The notes: a model not told the origin generated them from the letters alone. A stretch of DNA of 64,000 nucleotides from Nocardiopsis mwathae (GCF_014201195.1 NZ_JACHDS010000001.1:2046001-2110000), one strand, 5' to 3'; counted from the first letter of the stretch, positions 17,429 to 26,415 are shown. Made by a program: numbers and translations.

Positions 17429-17842
17429 CTAAGCGACGGGGGTGTTGTTCGGGTCGTGCACTTCGGGATGGAAGGCGGCGCCGTCTTGCGTGTAGGGGGC
17501 GGGTGTGCTTGGGGTGGTGTCGGCGGCCCGGTCGGCGGAGGCGTCCGGGATGTGCCGTTGGTCGGCGCCGAGGATCTTGGGGCGCCTGGTGTCGAGCGCG
17601 TCAAGCGCCGCCTTAGGACCTTGAAGGATGTCCCCCGGAGGTATGCCGTAGTGATCGGCCAGGTCGTAGACGTCGTCAAGCGACCATTTGCGGGTGCCGC
17701 CGAGTTTGCGGTTGGCGGTTTGGTAGGTCTGCCCGAGTGCGCGAGCAATGTCGTCGATGCCCTGGTCGGTGTTGGACATGAGGGTTCGGACGGTGCGGGT
17801 GATGTGGCGCTGGCGCTGGTCAGGTGGGCGGCCGGGGCTCAT
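17429..17842 (-). CDS. XRE-type helix-turn-helix protein
   Basis: A 137-residue protein. Its HTH is visible as IDDIARALGQTYQTANRKLGG followed by WSLDDVYDLADHYGIPPGDI. The C-terminal 60 residues are Pro/Asp-rich and look disordered. ATG 17842 is chosen over 17875 because TACAGT at 17849-17854 lies 6 nt upstream, as for a leaderless start. It probably regulates itself and the Uma2 gene. Confidence 0.7.
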   Translation of the reverse strand: MSPGRPPDQRQRHITRTVRTLMSNTDQGIDDIARALGQTYQTANRKLGGTRKWSLDDVYDLADHYGIPPGDILQGPKAALDALDTRRPKILGADQRHIPDASADRAADTTPSTPAPYTQDGAAFHPEVHDPNNTPVA

Positions 17843-17856
17843 GGTCTTACTGTACC

Positions 17857-17900
17857 AATTTGGTTCAATGACCACCCCCGTGGATTAATCCATTTTGGTT
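17857..17900. promoter_or_regulatory. Direct TTTGGTTC repeats upstream of the XRE gene
   Basis: Two copies of TTTGGTTC lie about 35 bp apart upstream of the XRE start, the first within ACCAATTTGGT. They are candidate operator half-sites. Confidence 0.3.
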
Positions 17901-18039
17901 CTTAATGAGCCTGCGTGGTGCATTCGTGCGCGCAGGGAAGGCCGTACTGGAAACGTCCCCCTCATCAGCCGGACCATCGGGCAGGTCCTGCAGGTGGCGG
18001 GAGGCCGCGCCTTGTGACGGTGGTGTCCGGGGTGGGGCC

Positions 18040-18825
18040 TCAGCCCTGGGCATCGATCATGGCCTGGATGCCGTCGAGCATCCGGTGCAGGCCGAAGTTC
18101 TCCTCGTCGAGGCCTTCGGGGGGTTCGCCGCTTTCCATGTCGATGTAGACCTGGGTCAGGGTGGGGAAGCGCTCCATGTCGAAGTGCTCTTCCCACACGT
18201 GTTCCCGCGCCGCCCACCAGGCGTCCTCGGACTGGCCGGTCAGGGCCTCGGCGTTCTCCGACTCCACGCGGGCGCGCGCGTCGGCTTCGACGAAGGTGGC
18301 GATGGCCGAGGCCGCGGCGTTCATGCGGCGTGCGCTGAGGCCGATGCCCGACAGCGCGGAGAGCAGGTACTCCTGCTCGGCCATCAGTCCCGGTCCCAGT
18401 GGGGGCCGCACCGTGGAGACCCGCCCGAACCAGGGGTGGCGGCGGTGGACGGCCAGGGTCCGTGCGGCGTACAGCTCGATCCTGGCCCGCCAGTGGGCGG
18501 GAAGGTCGGGGTCGTCGGGGCCGGGCAGCGCGCGCTCGCGCATGACGGTGTCGACCATCAGGTCGATGAGCTCGGCCTTGCCGGGGACGTAGGTGTAGAG
18601 GGACATCGTGGCGACGCCGAGTTCGGCGGCGACCCTGCTCATCGCCATAGCCTCGACCCCTTCGCGGTCGGCCACGGCGATGGCCGCCGCGGCGATGCCG
18701 GCCACGGTCAGCTTCGGCTTGCGCCCGCGTGGTGATCGGCCCTCGGGCCGTGCTGTGGCCGTGTCGCGCCAGAGCAGGTCGAGGCTGCGGCGTGCGTTGC
18801 CTCCGCCGCTGCGTTGCGTTGCCAC
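18040..18825 (-). CDS. TetR-family regulator (TetR_C class)
   Basis: A 261-residue regulator. After a 35-residue basic lead, the HTH reads GIAAAAIAVADREGVEAMAM, then VAAELGVATMSLYTYVPGKA. The C-terminal ligand domain is the long TetR_C type seen in tetracycline-repressor relatives. The GTG start at 18825 has GGAGGAG 6-8 nt upstream. It is divergent from the NmrA-like gene, and two palindromes lie between them. Confidence 0.85.
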   Translation of the reverse strand: MATQRSGGGNARRSLDLLWRDTATARPEGRSPRGRKPKLTVAGIAAAAIAVADREGVEAMAMSRVAAELGVATMSLYTYVPGKAELIDLMVDTVMRERALPGPDDPDLPAHWRARIELYAARTLAVHRRHPWFGRVSTVRPPLGPGLMAEQEYLLSALSGIGLSARRMNAAASAIATFVEADARARVESENAEALTGQSEDAWWAAREHVWEEHFDMERFPTLTQVYIDMESGEPPEGLDEENFGLHRMLDGIQAMIDAQG

Positions 18826-18881
18826 CCGTTCTCCTCCCTCCGCACTGTCGTGCGGCCGCCAGCTCCCCTGGCCGTCTATAT

Positions 18882-18920
18882 CCGTATAAGGTACGGTAAT
18901 TTTTAGCCGTATGGCATACG
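18882..18920. promoter_or_regulatory. Paired palindromes between TetR and NmrA-like genes
   Basis: CCGTA-5-TACGG lies at 18882-18896, and CGTATG-G-CATACG at 18908-18920. Both share CGTA half-sites and probably bind the TetR protein. Confidence 0.55.
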
Positions 18921-18948
18921 AAAATATGTGAGAGGTGGTGTGCCCGTG

Positions 18949-19842
18949 ATGACGACCCTGCTGACCGTCGCACCGGAGCGCGATACGACCGGAGCCGTGC
19001 CCACCGTCCCCGTCGGCCGGTGCATGGCCGAACGGCTGTGCCGGGCGGGGGAGGGGGTGCGTGTGCTGGCACCGCCGTCCGAGCAGGAGGGCTGGCCGCC
19101 CGGAGCCGACGTGGTCGTCGGCGATGTCACCCGCCCCGAGCGGACACCGGAGGCCTTCGTCGGCATCGACCGGATGTTCCTGGCCGGGGCGGTCCCCGAA
19201 ACCGCGCACTCGCTGGTCAGTTTGGCCCGGCGCGGCGGAGTGCGGCGCATCGCGGTGCTGTCGTCGCACGGCCCGGAGTTCGAGATCCAATGGGAGCCGG
19301 AGTCCTGGTACTGGCTGGCGATCGAGGTGGTGGTGGAGCGCTCGGGAGCGGAGTGGACGCACATCCGCCCCTCCCCGCTGATGGTCCAGACACTGTCCCG
19401 GGGCTTTCCGCGCCCGGGGCACAGCTGGGTGGAGCGGATCCGCGACGACGAGGTGATCTACGACTCCCATACCGCGGCACGCGTCCCCTTCATCGATGAG
19501 GACGACCTCGCGGCGGTCGCCGTGGCCGTGCTATCGGGGGACGGGTATGCCGGGCGGACGATGCACGTCTACGGCGACCCGATCAGCTCGGCCGAGCAAC
19601 TGGAGTCGATCGGTGCGGCCCTGGGGCGCCCGGTGCGCTTCGAAGAACTGAGCCCGGAACAGGCGCGGGTGCGGTTCCGGGCCGAGGGTATGCCGGAGGA
19701 AGATATCGACCACACCCTCAGCATCGGCGAGGAGTTCCTGGCTGAGCCCATGGCGCCGAACCCCACCGTCGAGCAGGTGCTCGGCCGCCGCCCGCGCAGC
19801 TTCGCCCAATGGCTGGCCGACAACGCGGGCGCCTTCCGTTGA
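18949..19842 (+). CDS. NmrA-like NAD(P)-binding protein
   Basis: A roughly 297-residue Rossmann-fold protein of the NmrA/atypical SDR type: DVVVGDVTRPE, GIDRMFLAGAVP, IAVLSSHG and the IRPSPLMVQ segment. The usual GATG cofactor loop is replaced by a degenerate N-terminus (TLLTVAPERDTT), so nucleotide binding may be altered. ATG 18949 or GTG 18946 fits the AGAGGTGG site at 18931-18938. It is probably repressed by the divergent TetR. Confidence 0.7.
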   Translation: MTTLLTVAPERDTTGAVPTVPVGRCMAERLCRAGEGVRVLAPPSEQEGWPPGADVVVGDVTRPERTPEAFVGIDRMFLAGAVPETAHSLVSLARRGGVRRIAVLSSHGPEFEIQWEPESWYWLAIEVVVERSGAEWTHIRPSPLMVQTLSRGFPRPGHSWVERIRDDEVIYDSHTAARVPFIDEDDLAAVAVAVLSGDGYAGRTMHVYGDPISSAEQLESIGAALGRPVRFEELSPEQARVRFRAEGMPEEDIDHTLSIGEEFLAEPMAPNPTVEQVLGRRPRSFAQWLADNAGAFR

Positions 19843-19921
19843 TCGGCCGCTCGATGGGCACGCCGACGTCGGCGGGCGCCGTGATGCCCGGCACCTGCCG
19901 ACGCCGCTGCGGTCAGTACGA

Positions 19922-20197
19922 CTAGCGCGCGGACGGGACCTGAGGGTGGGCTCCGGCGGAGTCGCGGATCTCCTGGCCGAGAGCCGACTCCCCCTTGCGG
20001 GCGCAGTGGGCGCAGCAGAAGAACCGCCCTTCCACCTCGGCCCCGTGGCCGATGATGCGGGCCTCGCAGTGCTCGCACGTCGGCGCCAGCTTCTGGATGG
20101 CGCACTCGAAGCTGTCGAAGGTGTACTTGTCTCCGCTCACCGTCGTGATGTCGAACGCCATCCAGTAGTCGTTGCCGCAGGTTGCGCAGATAGCCAT
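19922..20197 (-). CDS. Small Cys-rich zinc-ribbon protein (metallothionein-like)
   Basis: A 91-residue protein with CATCGNDY, the DSFECAIQ segment, CEHCEARIIGHG and FFCCAHCARKG. The seven or more Cys and a His fit two zinc ribbons, as in small actinobacterial proteins often annotated as prokaryotic metallothionein. ATG 20197 follows GGGGGGA. Function unknown. Confidence 0.75.
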   Translation of the reverse strand: MAICATCGNDYWMAFDITTVSGDKYTFDSFECAIQKLAPTCEHCEARIIGHGAEVEGRFFCCAHCARKGESALGQEIRDSAGAHPQVPSAR

Positions 20198-20421
20198 TGA
20201 ATCGTCCCCCCCTGTCGGGACGTGCCTGGCCCAGACCGGTCCCGAGACGTATCTCGCCTGTCGCGGCTCCGCCGCCGGAAGGCGGCGGAGCGCGCCGGCA
20301 TTCCTCCTCCCGACGCTAACCACTCTGAGCTGGATCCGCACGCATCGCGGCCGGATCCGGCGCGGCCCGCGCCCTGCGATCGGTCGCGGGAACACGGCGG
20401 AGGCTCAGGCGAACTCGGGTG

Positions 20422-20604
20422 TCATGGCATCGGCAAGGGGAAATCGACGCGGGCGCCGATGGCGTACCCGGAGATCATGTACCCGGCGGTGGGGATCGAC
20501 ACCCCGAAGTCGGCCGCGACGTCGGGCAGGATTCCCATGGCGACGAACTCGGTGGTTCCGATGCCGGAGGCGCCGATGGCGAGGGCGAGCAGGGCGATGG
20601 GCAC
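20422..20604 (-). pseudogene. N-terminal stub of an MFS transporter
   Basis: A GTG start with GAGGAG upstream encodes PIALLALAIGASGIGTTEF and DVAADFGVSIPTAGYMISGY, the first helix and half of an AraJ-type MFS pump. The similarity ends abruptly after about 53 residues. Confidence 0.6.
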
Positions 20605-20662
20605 GACGGCTCCTCAGCGGTCGCTGGACGTGGGCGGTCGTAGGGGGCCGACGCCCGGCCGG

Positions 20663-20804
20663 CTTCGACGACGTCCCGGTCGAGGTCTACGCCTCCTACA
20701 TGGCGGGCGCGCTCATCGGCGTCATCGCCACCTGGGTCGCCGACACACCCGACACCCCTGCGCAGCAGACCGCCCTCGCCTTCGGGCGGCTCTTCCGCTC
20801 CTGA
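20663..20804 (+). pseudogene. C-terminal fragment of a TetR-family regulator
   Basis: It reads VYASYMAGALIGVIATWVAD followed by TALAFGRLFRS and a stop, the end of a TetR_C domain. No start or HTH is present. With the MFS stub it looks like the remains of a regulator/pump pair. Confidence 0.5.
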
Positions 20805-21236
20805 TCACCGCCCCAGCCGGCACGGTCGGCACGGTCGGCCTCCGCCCCCTACCTCGTTCCCTATCACCCCGGATAATATCGTTGGGAAATAACGTTACAG
20901 AGAAACGTAATGGCCTTCTGGGGTGACGCAACAAAGCCCGAAGGTACGGGAATCCTGGCCTCCGATAAGTGGGCCTTATCGGAGGCCAGGGCGAAACGGG
21001 GGTCGGTCGGCCCCCGAGGGGGCGGAGAAGCGTTGCAACGTTATTCGGCGAGCCGCCGAGAGGGCCGAAAACGCGATCGGGGCGCTGAGCCGAACACAGA
21101 GCCCTTGCTCCCCCGTGGGCATGTCCTTACCTTCGGGCCACTCCGCTGTGCCGCCCATGGCCATCCTGTGGCGCCGATTTTTCCCGACTCCGACCAAGAA
21201 ACGGACAAATCACCTCTGCTGTGTGTGCCGAAACAG
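20805..21236. other. Intergenic stretch with a 16-bp perfect hairpin
   Basis: No convincing coding sequence. Arms 20954-20969 and 20975-20990 pair perfectly around TGGGC. An AACGTT-containing, relatively AT-rich segment (about 20870-20910) could hold a promoter. Confidence 0.5.
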
Positions 21237-21274
21237 CCGGGTGGGGGAGGGCCCGTCGGCCCACCCCCACCCGG
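21237..21274 (-). terminator. Terminator-like hairpin after the MFS gene
   Basis: 17-bp arms (21237-21253 and 21258-21274) with one mismatch and a 4-nt loop, 33 bp beyond the minus-strand stop. Confidence 0.6.
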
Positions 21275-21306
21275 AACACGCGTGACCAGCGACGACGCCG
21301 TGCGCG

Positions 21307-22515
21307 CTAAACGGCGCGCAGCGGGGCGAGGTGGCGGCGGCGTACCAGCAGGATGGCCACGGCCACCAGGCAGCAGACGGCGCCCAGGGCGTAGGGGTAC
21401 ACCGGGCTGATGTCCTCGCCCAGCTTCGCCGCGACGAACGGGGCGCAGGCCCCGCCCAGCCAGCGCACGAAGTTGTACCCGGCCGAGGCCACCGGACGCG
21501 GCGCGTCCGACACCTCCATCGCGGCCTCGGTGAACACGGTGTTGTTCAACCCGATGGGGATTCCCGTCGCGATCACCAGCACGACCAGGGCCGGTTGGGC
21601 GCCGACGAGAAGTGCCGCGGCGATGGCGGCCTGCAGGAGCAGCAGGAGGACGAGTGCCGTGTGCAGCGTGGGGACCGCGCCGATGCGGTGGTGCAGGCGC
21701 GGGGCGACGGCGACCGAGGAGACTGCGACCAGCACACCCCAGGCGAAGAAGACCGCGCCGATGCCGTAGGGCGACATCCCCAGGACGAAGGGGGTGAAGG
21801 CCAGGACGGTGAAGAAGGCGAAGTTGTAGAACAGCGCGGTGACGGCGGTGGTGGACAGCCCGCCGTGGGCCAGGGCGCGCAGGGGGTCGCTGAGCCGGGT
21901 CTTGGTCGCAGGTCGGGCGGGTGCGGCGAGCAGGACGGTGATGAGGATGAAGCCCACCGCCATCAGAGCGGCGGTGCCGAAGAACGGGGCCCGCCAGTGC
22001 CAGTCGCCGAGAACGGCCCCCAGCAGGGGTCCCGAAGCGATGCCGACCCCGAGGGCGGCTTCGTACAGGACGATGGCGGACTCCACGCCGCCGGTGGCCG
22101 AACCCACGATCACGGCCAGGGCGGTGGCGATGAACAGTGCGTTGCCCAGTCCCCAGCCCGCTCGGAAGCCGATGAGCTCGGCGACGGATCCGGAGGTGCC
22201 GGACAGTGCGGCGAAGACGACGACGATGGCCAGCCCGAGCAGCAGGGTCGCCTTACTCCCGATCCGGCTGGAGATGAAGCCGGTGATGAGCATGGCGAGG
22301 GCCGTGACCAGGAAGTAGCTGGTGAACAGCAGGGACACCTGGCTCGGGGTGGCGTTGAGTCCTTCGGCGATGGAGGGCAGGATCGGGTCGACCAGGCCGA
22401 TGCCCATGAAGGCGACCACCGCGGCGAACGCGGTGGCATAGACGGACAGCGGCTGGTGCCACGGGCTGCGGGAGCGGGGCGGGGTGGATAAAGCAGCGGG
22501 TTCGGTCGCGGTCAT
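21307..22515 (-). CDS. MFS drug efflux transporter
   Basis: A 402-residue protein with about 12 hydrophobic helices. It has the motif-A-like loop GFISSRIGSKATLLLG between helices 2 and 3 and an antiporter motif C-like ALGVGIASGPLLGAVLGDW, indicating a proton-coupled exporter. It follows a MarR gene by 6 bp on the same strand, the usual pump/repressor operon. The drug is unknown. Confidence 0.85.
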   Translation of the reverse strand: MTATEPAALSTPPRSRSPWHQPLSVYATAFAAVVAFMGIGLVDPILPSIAEGLNATPSQVSLLFTSYFLVTALAMLITGFISSRIGSKATLLLGLAIVVVFAALSGTSGSVAELIGFRAGWGLGNALFIATALAVIVGSATGGVESAIVLYEAALGVGIASGPLLGAVLGDWHWRAPFFGTAALMAVGFILITVLLAAPARPATKTRLSDPLRALAHGGLSTTAVTALFYNFAFFTVLAFTPFVLGMSPYGIGAVFFAWGVLVAVSSVAVAPRLHHRIGAVPTLHTALVLLLLLQAAIAAALLVGAQPALVVLVIATGIPIGLNNTVFTEAAMEVSDAPRPVASAGYNFVRWLGGACAPFVAAKLGEDISPVYPYALGAVCCLVAVAILLVRRRHLAPLRAV

Positions 22516-22521
22516 CGCGGG

Positions 22522-23022
22522 TCAGTTCTCCTGGTCTTCCTGGTCTCGGCGGGGTGTGCGGGCAGCGGGGGGCAGGGATTCTGGGTCCGGTGCGGCGGTG
22601 AGCTTGGCGAGGTGGGGCAGGGCGGCGGCGATCGCCGAGCGTTCGTCGTCGGTGAGGTGGCGGAGGCGCGCCGTGAGGTGGTCGATGCGGGCCTGCCGGG
22701 CGGTAGCGAGGAGTCGGCGACCGTGGTCGGTGAGTTCGACGACGACGGCGCGGCCGTCGGCGGCGTCGGTGCCGCGGTGGACGGTGCCTGCGGCCTGCAG
22801 CCGCGTGATGTGGGTGGTCATGGTGGGGGTGCGCACACCGTGCTCACCGGCCAGGGCGGTGATGCGCCGCGGCCCGTGCTCCAGGGAGCTGAGGATGCTG
22901 ATTTGGGGGGCCGAGAGCAGGCCGGGGTCGGTGGAACGGCGGATGAGGGTGACCAGGTCACGCAGGATCTGCGAGAGGTCGTGGGCGAGGTCGCGGGGTT
23001 GGGAGGGCACGACGGCGATCAT
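22522..23022 (-). CDS. MarR-family regulator
   Basis: A 166-residue MarR protein. The winged helix is LLSAPQISILSSLEHGPRRI, VRTPTMTTHITRLQAAGTVH and the wing DAADGRAVVVELTDHGRR. It stands 6 bp before the MFS gene. The upstream repeat TTAGATAGCCTAAC at 23026-23039 overlaps the promoter region and fits an autorepressor site. Confidence 0.85.
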   Translation of the reverse strand: MIAVVPSQPRDLAHDLSQILRDLVTLIRRSTDPGLLSAPQISILSSLEHGPRRITALAGEHGVRTPTMTTHITRLQAAGTVHRGTDAADGRAVVVELTDHGRRLLATARQARIDHLTARLRHLTDDERSAIAAALPHLAKLTAAPDPESLPPAARTPRRDQEDQEN

Positions 23023-23025
23023 ATG

Positions 23026-23043
23026 ATTAGATAGCCTAACTAA
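23026..23043. promoter_or_regulatory. MarR operator candidate
   Basis: TTAG and CTAA half-sites are arranged as an interrupted palindrome just upstream of the MarR start, in locally AT-rich sequence. Confidence 0.45.
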
Positions 23044-23121
23044 GCAAATCGGCGGGCGGGAAGCCGCCCGCCGATCGGCGAACCGGGGTGGGCGGGACCG
23101 GAGCGGAGGTCGGCTTCACGG

Positions 23122-23388
23122 GTGGCGGGGTTGAGGAACATCGGAACGGAACCCCGCTTCAAGCATTTCGCGCCTGTTCGTAGCTTCCGGGGTCACGGCG
23201 CGTTCGCTGGCCCCCTCCTCGCCGACCCCAGCGAGGCCCCCGAGAACGCGGTCATCCACCGCGCCGAACAGCTCGGTATCGCTGACCCTGGCTGCCTCGC
23301 CGACTACGCCGCCCGTGAACGGACCCGCCTTGACCACGCCGAGGAGATCCGCGACGCATGCGGATTCACGGACGCCCGGTGGTACGCC
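23122..23388 (+). pseudogene. Fragment of a Tn3-family transposase N-terminus (DUF4158-like)
   Basis: ENAVIHRAEQLGIADPGCLA, then YAARERTRLDHAEEI and RDACGF match the pattern of the DUF4158 domain. It is cut off where it meets the amidase gene, and the rest of the transposase is absent. Confidence 0.45.
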
Positions 23389-24840
23389 CTACGTCGGCGC
23401 CACAAAGCCGCCGAACTTCTGTTCGAGCAGTTCGGCCAGCCGCAGCTGGGTGCGGTCCTCGAACAGCGGACCGATGAGCTGCACTCCCACCGGCAGCCCC
23501 TCAGAGGACCGGCCCGCTGGTAGGGCGGTGGCGGGCAGACCGGGCATGGTGGCCAGACCGGCCCAGACAAGCTGGTCGAAGTACGTGTACTCGTCGCCGT
23601 CGATGTCGATCCGGCGTTCCAGCAGATCGGGGTCGTGGTCGTGCGGGAACGCGGGAGTCGGCGTGATCGGGCACACCACGGCGTCGAACTCGGCGAAGAG
23701 CTGCCGCCAGCCGTGACGGTGGAGCTCGCGACGGTCGTTCGCCTCGATCCAGTCGCGGTGGCTGAACACCATCCCGCGCAGCCGCGCCGCGTCGAGACTC
23801 CGGTCGTCCACGCCCAGTCCGGCGGCGCGGTCCCGCAGCTGCCCGTAGGCTTCGACGGGAAAACGCGCAACGGAGCCGGAGAACAGCAACTGCGTGTAGA
23901 GCGTCACGGCTTCGGCCAGGTCGGGCAGCAGGGGAGTGTGCCGTTCGACGTGGGCGCCGCCGTCGACAAGTGCGTCGGCCACCCGGTTCACGCCGTCCCG
24001 CACAGCCGACCCGGTCGGAATGAGCGGATGCTCGTCGACGACCAGGACCCGGAAGTCGCCGAGCCGCTCGTGACGTGCGGGCGGCAGCGTCAGGCGGTGC
24101 GCCTTGCCGAGCGTCAGAGGGTCCGGTCCGGCCATGACGTCGAGCAGGAGCGCGAGGTCGCGGGCGGTGCGCGCCATCGGACCGACGACGGCGAGGTCGT
24201 GGTCGACCGGCAATGGCGGTGCCGACGGCGCGGCCATGCCGCGGGTCGCCGCCAGTCCGAGGGTCGGCTTGTGCGCATAGATGCCGCATAAATGCGCGGG
24301 GGTGCGCAGCGAACCGGCGAGGTCGGAGCCGATGGACAGCGCGCAGAATCCGGACGCCAGGGCCGCCGCTGATCCGCCGGAGGATCCGCCCGACGTGCGA
24401 GCATGATTCCACGGATTGTTCGTGGCCCCGTAGATCTCGTTGAAGCTCTGGATATCCTGCAGTCCCAAAGGCACATTGGTCTTGCCCAGCACCACCGCGC
24501 CCGCGGCCTTGAGCCGCGATACCTGTACCGCGTCCTCGGCCGGCACATAGTCCCGGTGTTGCGGCATGCCCCAGGTGGTGGGCAGCCCCGCCATGTTGTA
24601 GGACTCTTTGACCGTCACCGGAATACCGAGTAGCGGCCGGTCCTCGCCGCGGGCGCGCGCCCGGTCGGCACCGCGCGCGGCCGCCCGCGCACGGTCGAAG
24701 TCCGGCACACAGATCGCGTTGACCGCTTTGTCGTCGCGCTCGATACGGGCGATCGCCTCGTCGGTCAGTTCCGCCGAGGTGACGTCACCGGCGCGCAAGG
24801 CAGCCGCGATTTCTTCTGCACTCTGAAAGGTCCACTCCAT
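23389..24840 (-). CDS. Amidase (amidase-signature family)
   Basis: A 483-residue hydrolase with the Ser-cisSer-Lys triad: Lys78 in GIPVTVKES, the Ser pair in TSGGSSGGSAAALASG (about 153-154) and nucleophile Ser177 in GSDLAGSLRTPA. Length and order fit bacterial amidases that hydrolyse small amides or acylated amines. It stands alone; the Tn3 relic abuts its 3' end without obviously shortening it. Confidence 0.85.
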   Translation of the reverse strand: MEWTFQSAEEIAAALRAGDVTSAELTDEAIARIERDDKAVNAICVPDFDRARAAARGADRARARGEDRPLLGIPVTVKESYNMAGLPTTWGMPQHRDYVPAEDAVQVSRLKAAGAVVLGKTNVPLGLQDIQSFNEIYGATNNPWNHARTSGGSSGGSAAALASGFCALSIGSDLAGSLRTPAHLCGIYAHKPTLGLAATRGMAAPSAPPLPVDHDLAVVGPMARTARDLALLLDVMAGPDPLTLGKAHRLTLPPARHERLGDFRVLVVDEHPLIPTGSAVRDGVNRVADALVDGGAHVERHTPLLPDLAEAVTLYTQLLFSGSVARFPVEAYGQLRDRAAGLGVDDRSLDAARLRGMVFSHRDWIEANDRRELHRHGWRQLFAEFDAVVCPITPTPAFPHDHDPDLLERRIDIDGDEYTYFDQLVWAGLATMPGLPATALPAGRSSEGLPVGVQLIGPLFEDRTQLRLAELLEQKFGGFVAPT

Positions 24841-25048
24841 GAATGCGACCGTACTGAGCTCTGGCAGAGGTCATAAAATTCCGCTTCGCACAACGGGATA
24901 GATATCTCAACTCATCATGGCGCATTCCGGCCGCAGAAGATTCGCCCGACCCTGGCCATGGAATGGAAGGCCAGTCCTCCGCCCCACCGACCCAGAGCGG
25001 ATCAACCGTCAGGTCGGGTCGCATTGTCTCGGACCCGCGGCTGACGCC

Positions 25049-25705
25049 TTAGCGCGGGACGTCGTTCCGATTCTCCTCAAGCCCGGGGCCGACCGCCTCT
25101 GCGGCGGCGGGCCGGTGGCGGCGGGCGTACCTGAGCGTCCACGCGGCCAGCGCGGCGAACGTCGCCACCATCAGGATCGTGGACAACCCGGCCATGACAT
25201 CGGCGGGCAGAGTGAAGACCAGCGGGAGCCGGACGATCGACTCGGCCACCAGTCCGAGGCCCCACACCAGGCTCATCGTCGAGAACACGCCGCGGAAACG
25301 CGCGTCCACCGACCACAGCCGCTCCCACTCGGCGAGTTTCCGCTCGTCGGCGGCGTTCATCCGCCGGGCGATCGTGTAGATGAGCGGCCGTCCGACGACA
25401 CACGAACCCAGGAACGCGGTCCCGACGACGGCGGTGGTCAGCGACTCCCGCGCCAGCATCATCCGGGGGTCTCCGGTGATCAGGGAGAGGAGGAGGCCCG
25501 TGGCGAAGACCGCGACCATGAGCGCGGCGAACCCGTCGAACCTGCGGTGCCGGGCCGCGATGATCCCGACGCGCAGCAGCGCCGCGGCCGTCCCCGCCAG
25601 CAGCGACACGAACACGTCGCAGCCCAGCGCCCGCGCGCCGTAGTACGCGGCGACGGGAAGGCCGACGTCCCAGGCCAGGCCCATGATGAGGGCGCGCGGT
25701 CTCAC
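25049..25705 (-). CDS. VC0807-like integral membrane protein
   Basis: A 218-residue membrane protein with about six hydrophobic helices (LIMGLAWDVGLPVAAYYGAR, then LGCDVFVSLLAGTAAALLRV and later segments). It fits the VC0807-family pattern of unknown function. GTG 25705 overlaps the stop of a 26-codon upstream frame by 4 bp. It is divergent from the PadR gene at 25843 and shares the ACATGT operator region, so it is probably the PadR target. Confidence 0.7.
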   Translation of the reverse strand: MRPRALIMGLAWDVGLPVAAYYGARALGCDVFVSLLAGTAAALLRVGIIAARHRRFDGFAALMVAVFATGLLLSLITGDPRMMLARESLTTAVVGTAFLGSCVVGRPLIYTIARRMNAADERKLAEWERLWSVDARFRGVFSTMSLVWGLGLVAESIVRLPLVFTLPADVMAGLSTILMVATFAALAAWTLRYARRHRPAAAEAVGPGLEENRNDVPR

Positions 25706-25782
25706 GGTGTGCCTCCGCGGCGGGAGCGCGGCCCGCGCACCTGCGCAGGCACCGGCACAAGGCGGGAGAGGGTGATCGTCAT
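25702..25782 (-). CDS. Possible 26-residue upstream frame coupled to the membrane protein
   Basis: ATG 25782 opens MTITLSRLVPVPAQV and ends with a TGA overlapping the next GTG by 4 bp. It may be a leader peptide for coupling. There is no independent evidence of translation. Confidence 0.3.
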   Translation of the reverse strand: MTITLSRLVPVPAQVRGPRSRRGGTP

Positions 25783-25794
25783 GCCCGCCAACAT

Positions 25795-25847
25795 GACATG
25801 TCTATTTTGTACATGTCAACCTAGGACATGTATATTTGAGACATGTC
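25795..25847. promoter_or_regulatory. Four ACATGT sites at 15-bp period, overlapping the PadR start
   Basis: ACATGT occurs at 25796, 25811, 25826 and 25841, each 15 bp apart. The last contains the PadR ATG (25843). TTGTAC (25807-25812) and TATATT (25831-25836), 18 bp apart, look like the promoter of a leaderless PadR transcript. Confidence 0.7.
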
Positions 25848-26364
25848 ACTCCGCCACGCACTCCTCGGCATGCTGGCCTACGAGCCGTCCAGCGGCTACG
25901 ACCTGAAGAAACGGTTCGACGGGGACCTGGGGGAGTACGCCTGGCACGCCCCGCACACTCGCATCTACCCCGAACTCGCCAAGCTCGCCGATGAGGGGCT
26001 GATCGAGGTCGCCGGCGAGGGCGCTCGCGGACGCCGCACCTATGCGGTGACCGATGCCGGACGCGCCGAGCTCCGCCGGTGGCTGTTCACCCCCCAGGAC
26101 GAAGGTCCGGCGCGCAACGTGCAGGTCCTGCGCCTGTTCCTGCTCTCGGCACTGGAACCGGACGACGCGCGGCAGCTCCTGCGTATGCACGCCGACGACA
26201 GCGACCGCGAGGCACACAAGCTGTCCGAGATCGTGGCCGCCCTCGACGCCGACGCGACGCCGGGCGAGCCTCCGCAGTTCGGCCGCGTCGCCGCCGAATT
26301 CGGCCTTCGCATGCACCGCGCACGCCGCGACTGGGCCCGGTGGGCCCTGGACCGGATGGGCTGA
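25843..26364 (+). CDS. PadR-family regulator
   Basis: A 173-residue PadR protein. The winged helix is LRHALLGMLAYEPSSGYDLK, then TRIYPELAKLADEGLIEV and RTYAVTDAGRAELRRWL. A helical C-terminal dimerisation region follows. TATATT lies 6 nt before the ATG and the start codon sits in an ACATGT operator copy, so bound PadR would block its own leaderless transcription. It is divergent from the VC0807-like membrane gene, its probable target. Confidence 0.85.
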   Translation: MSLRHALLGMLAYEPSSGYDLKKRFDGDLGEYAWHAPHTRIYPELAKLADEGLIEVAGEGARGRRTYAVTDAGRAELRRWLFTPQDEGPARNVQVLRLFLLSALEPDDARQLLRMHADDSDREAHKLSEIVAALDADATPGEPPQFGRVAAEFGLRMHRARRDWARWALDRMG

Positions 26365-26415
26365 GCGCCCCCCGCAACCGCCCTCCGGCCGAGGACGTGG
26401 ACGTGGCGCGGGCGC

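Noticed and set aside
20910-21410. Possible 166-codon plus-strand gene
   Set aside because: No ribosome site, runs through two hairpins and into the MFS gene antisense, with no fold-like pattern.
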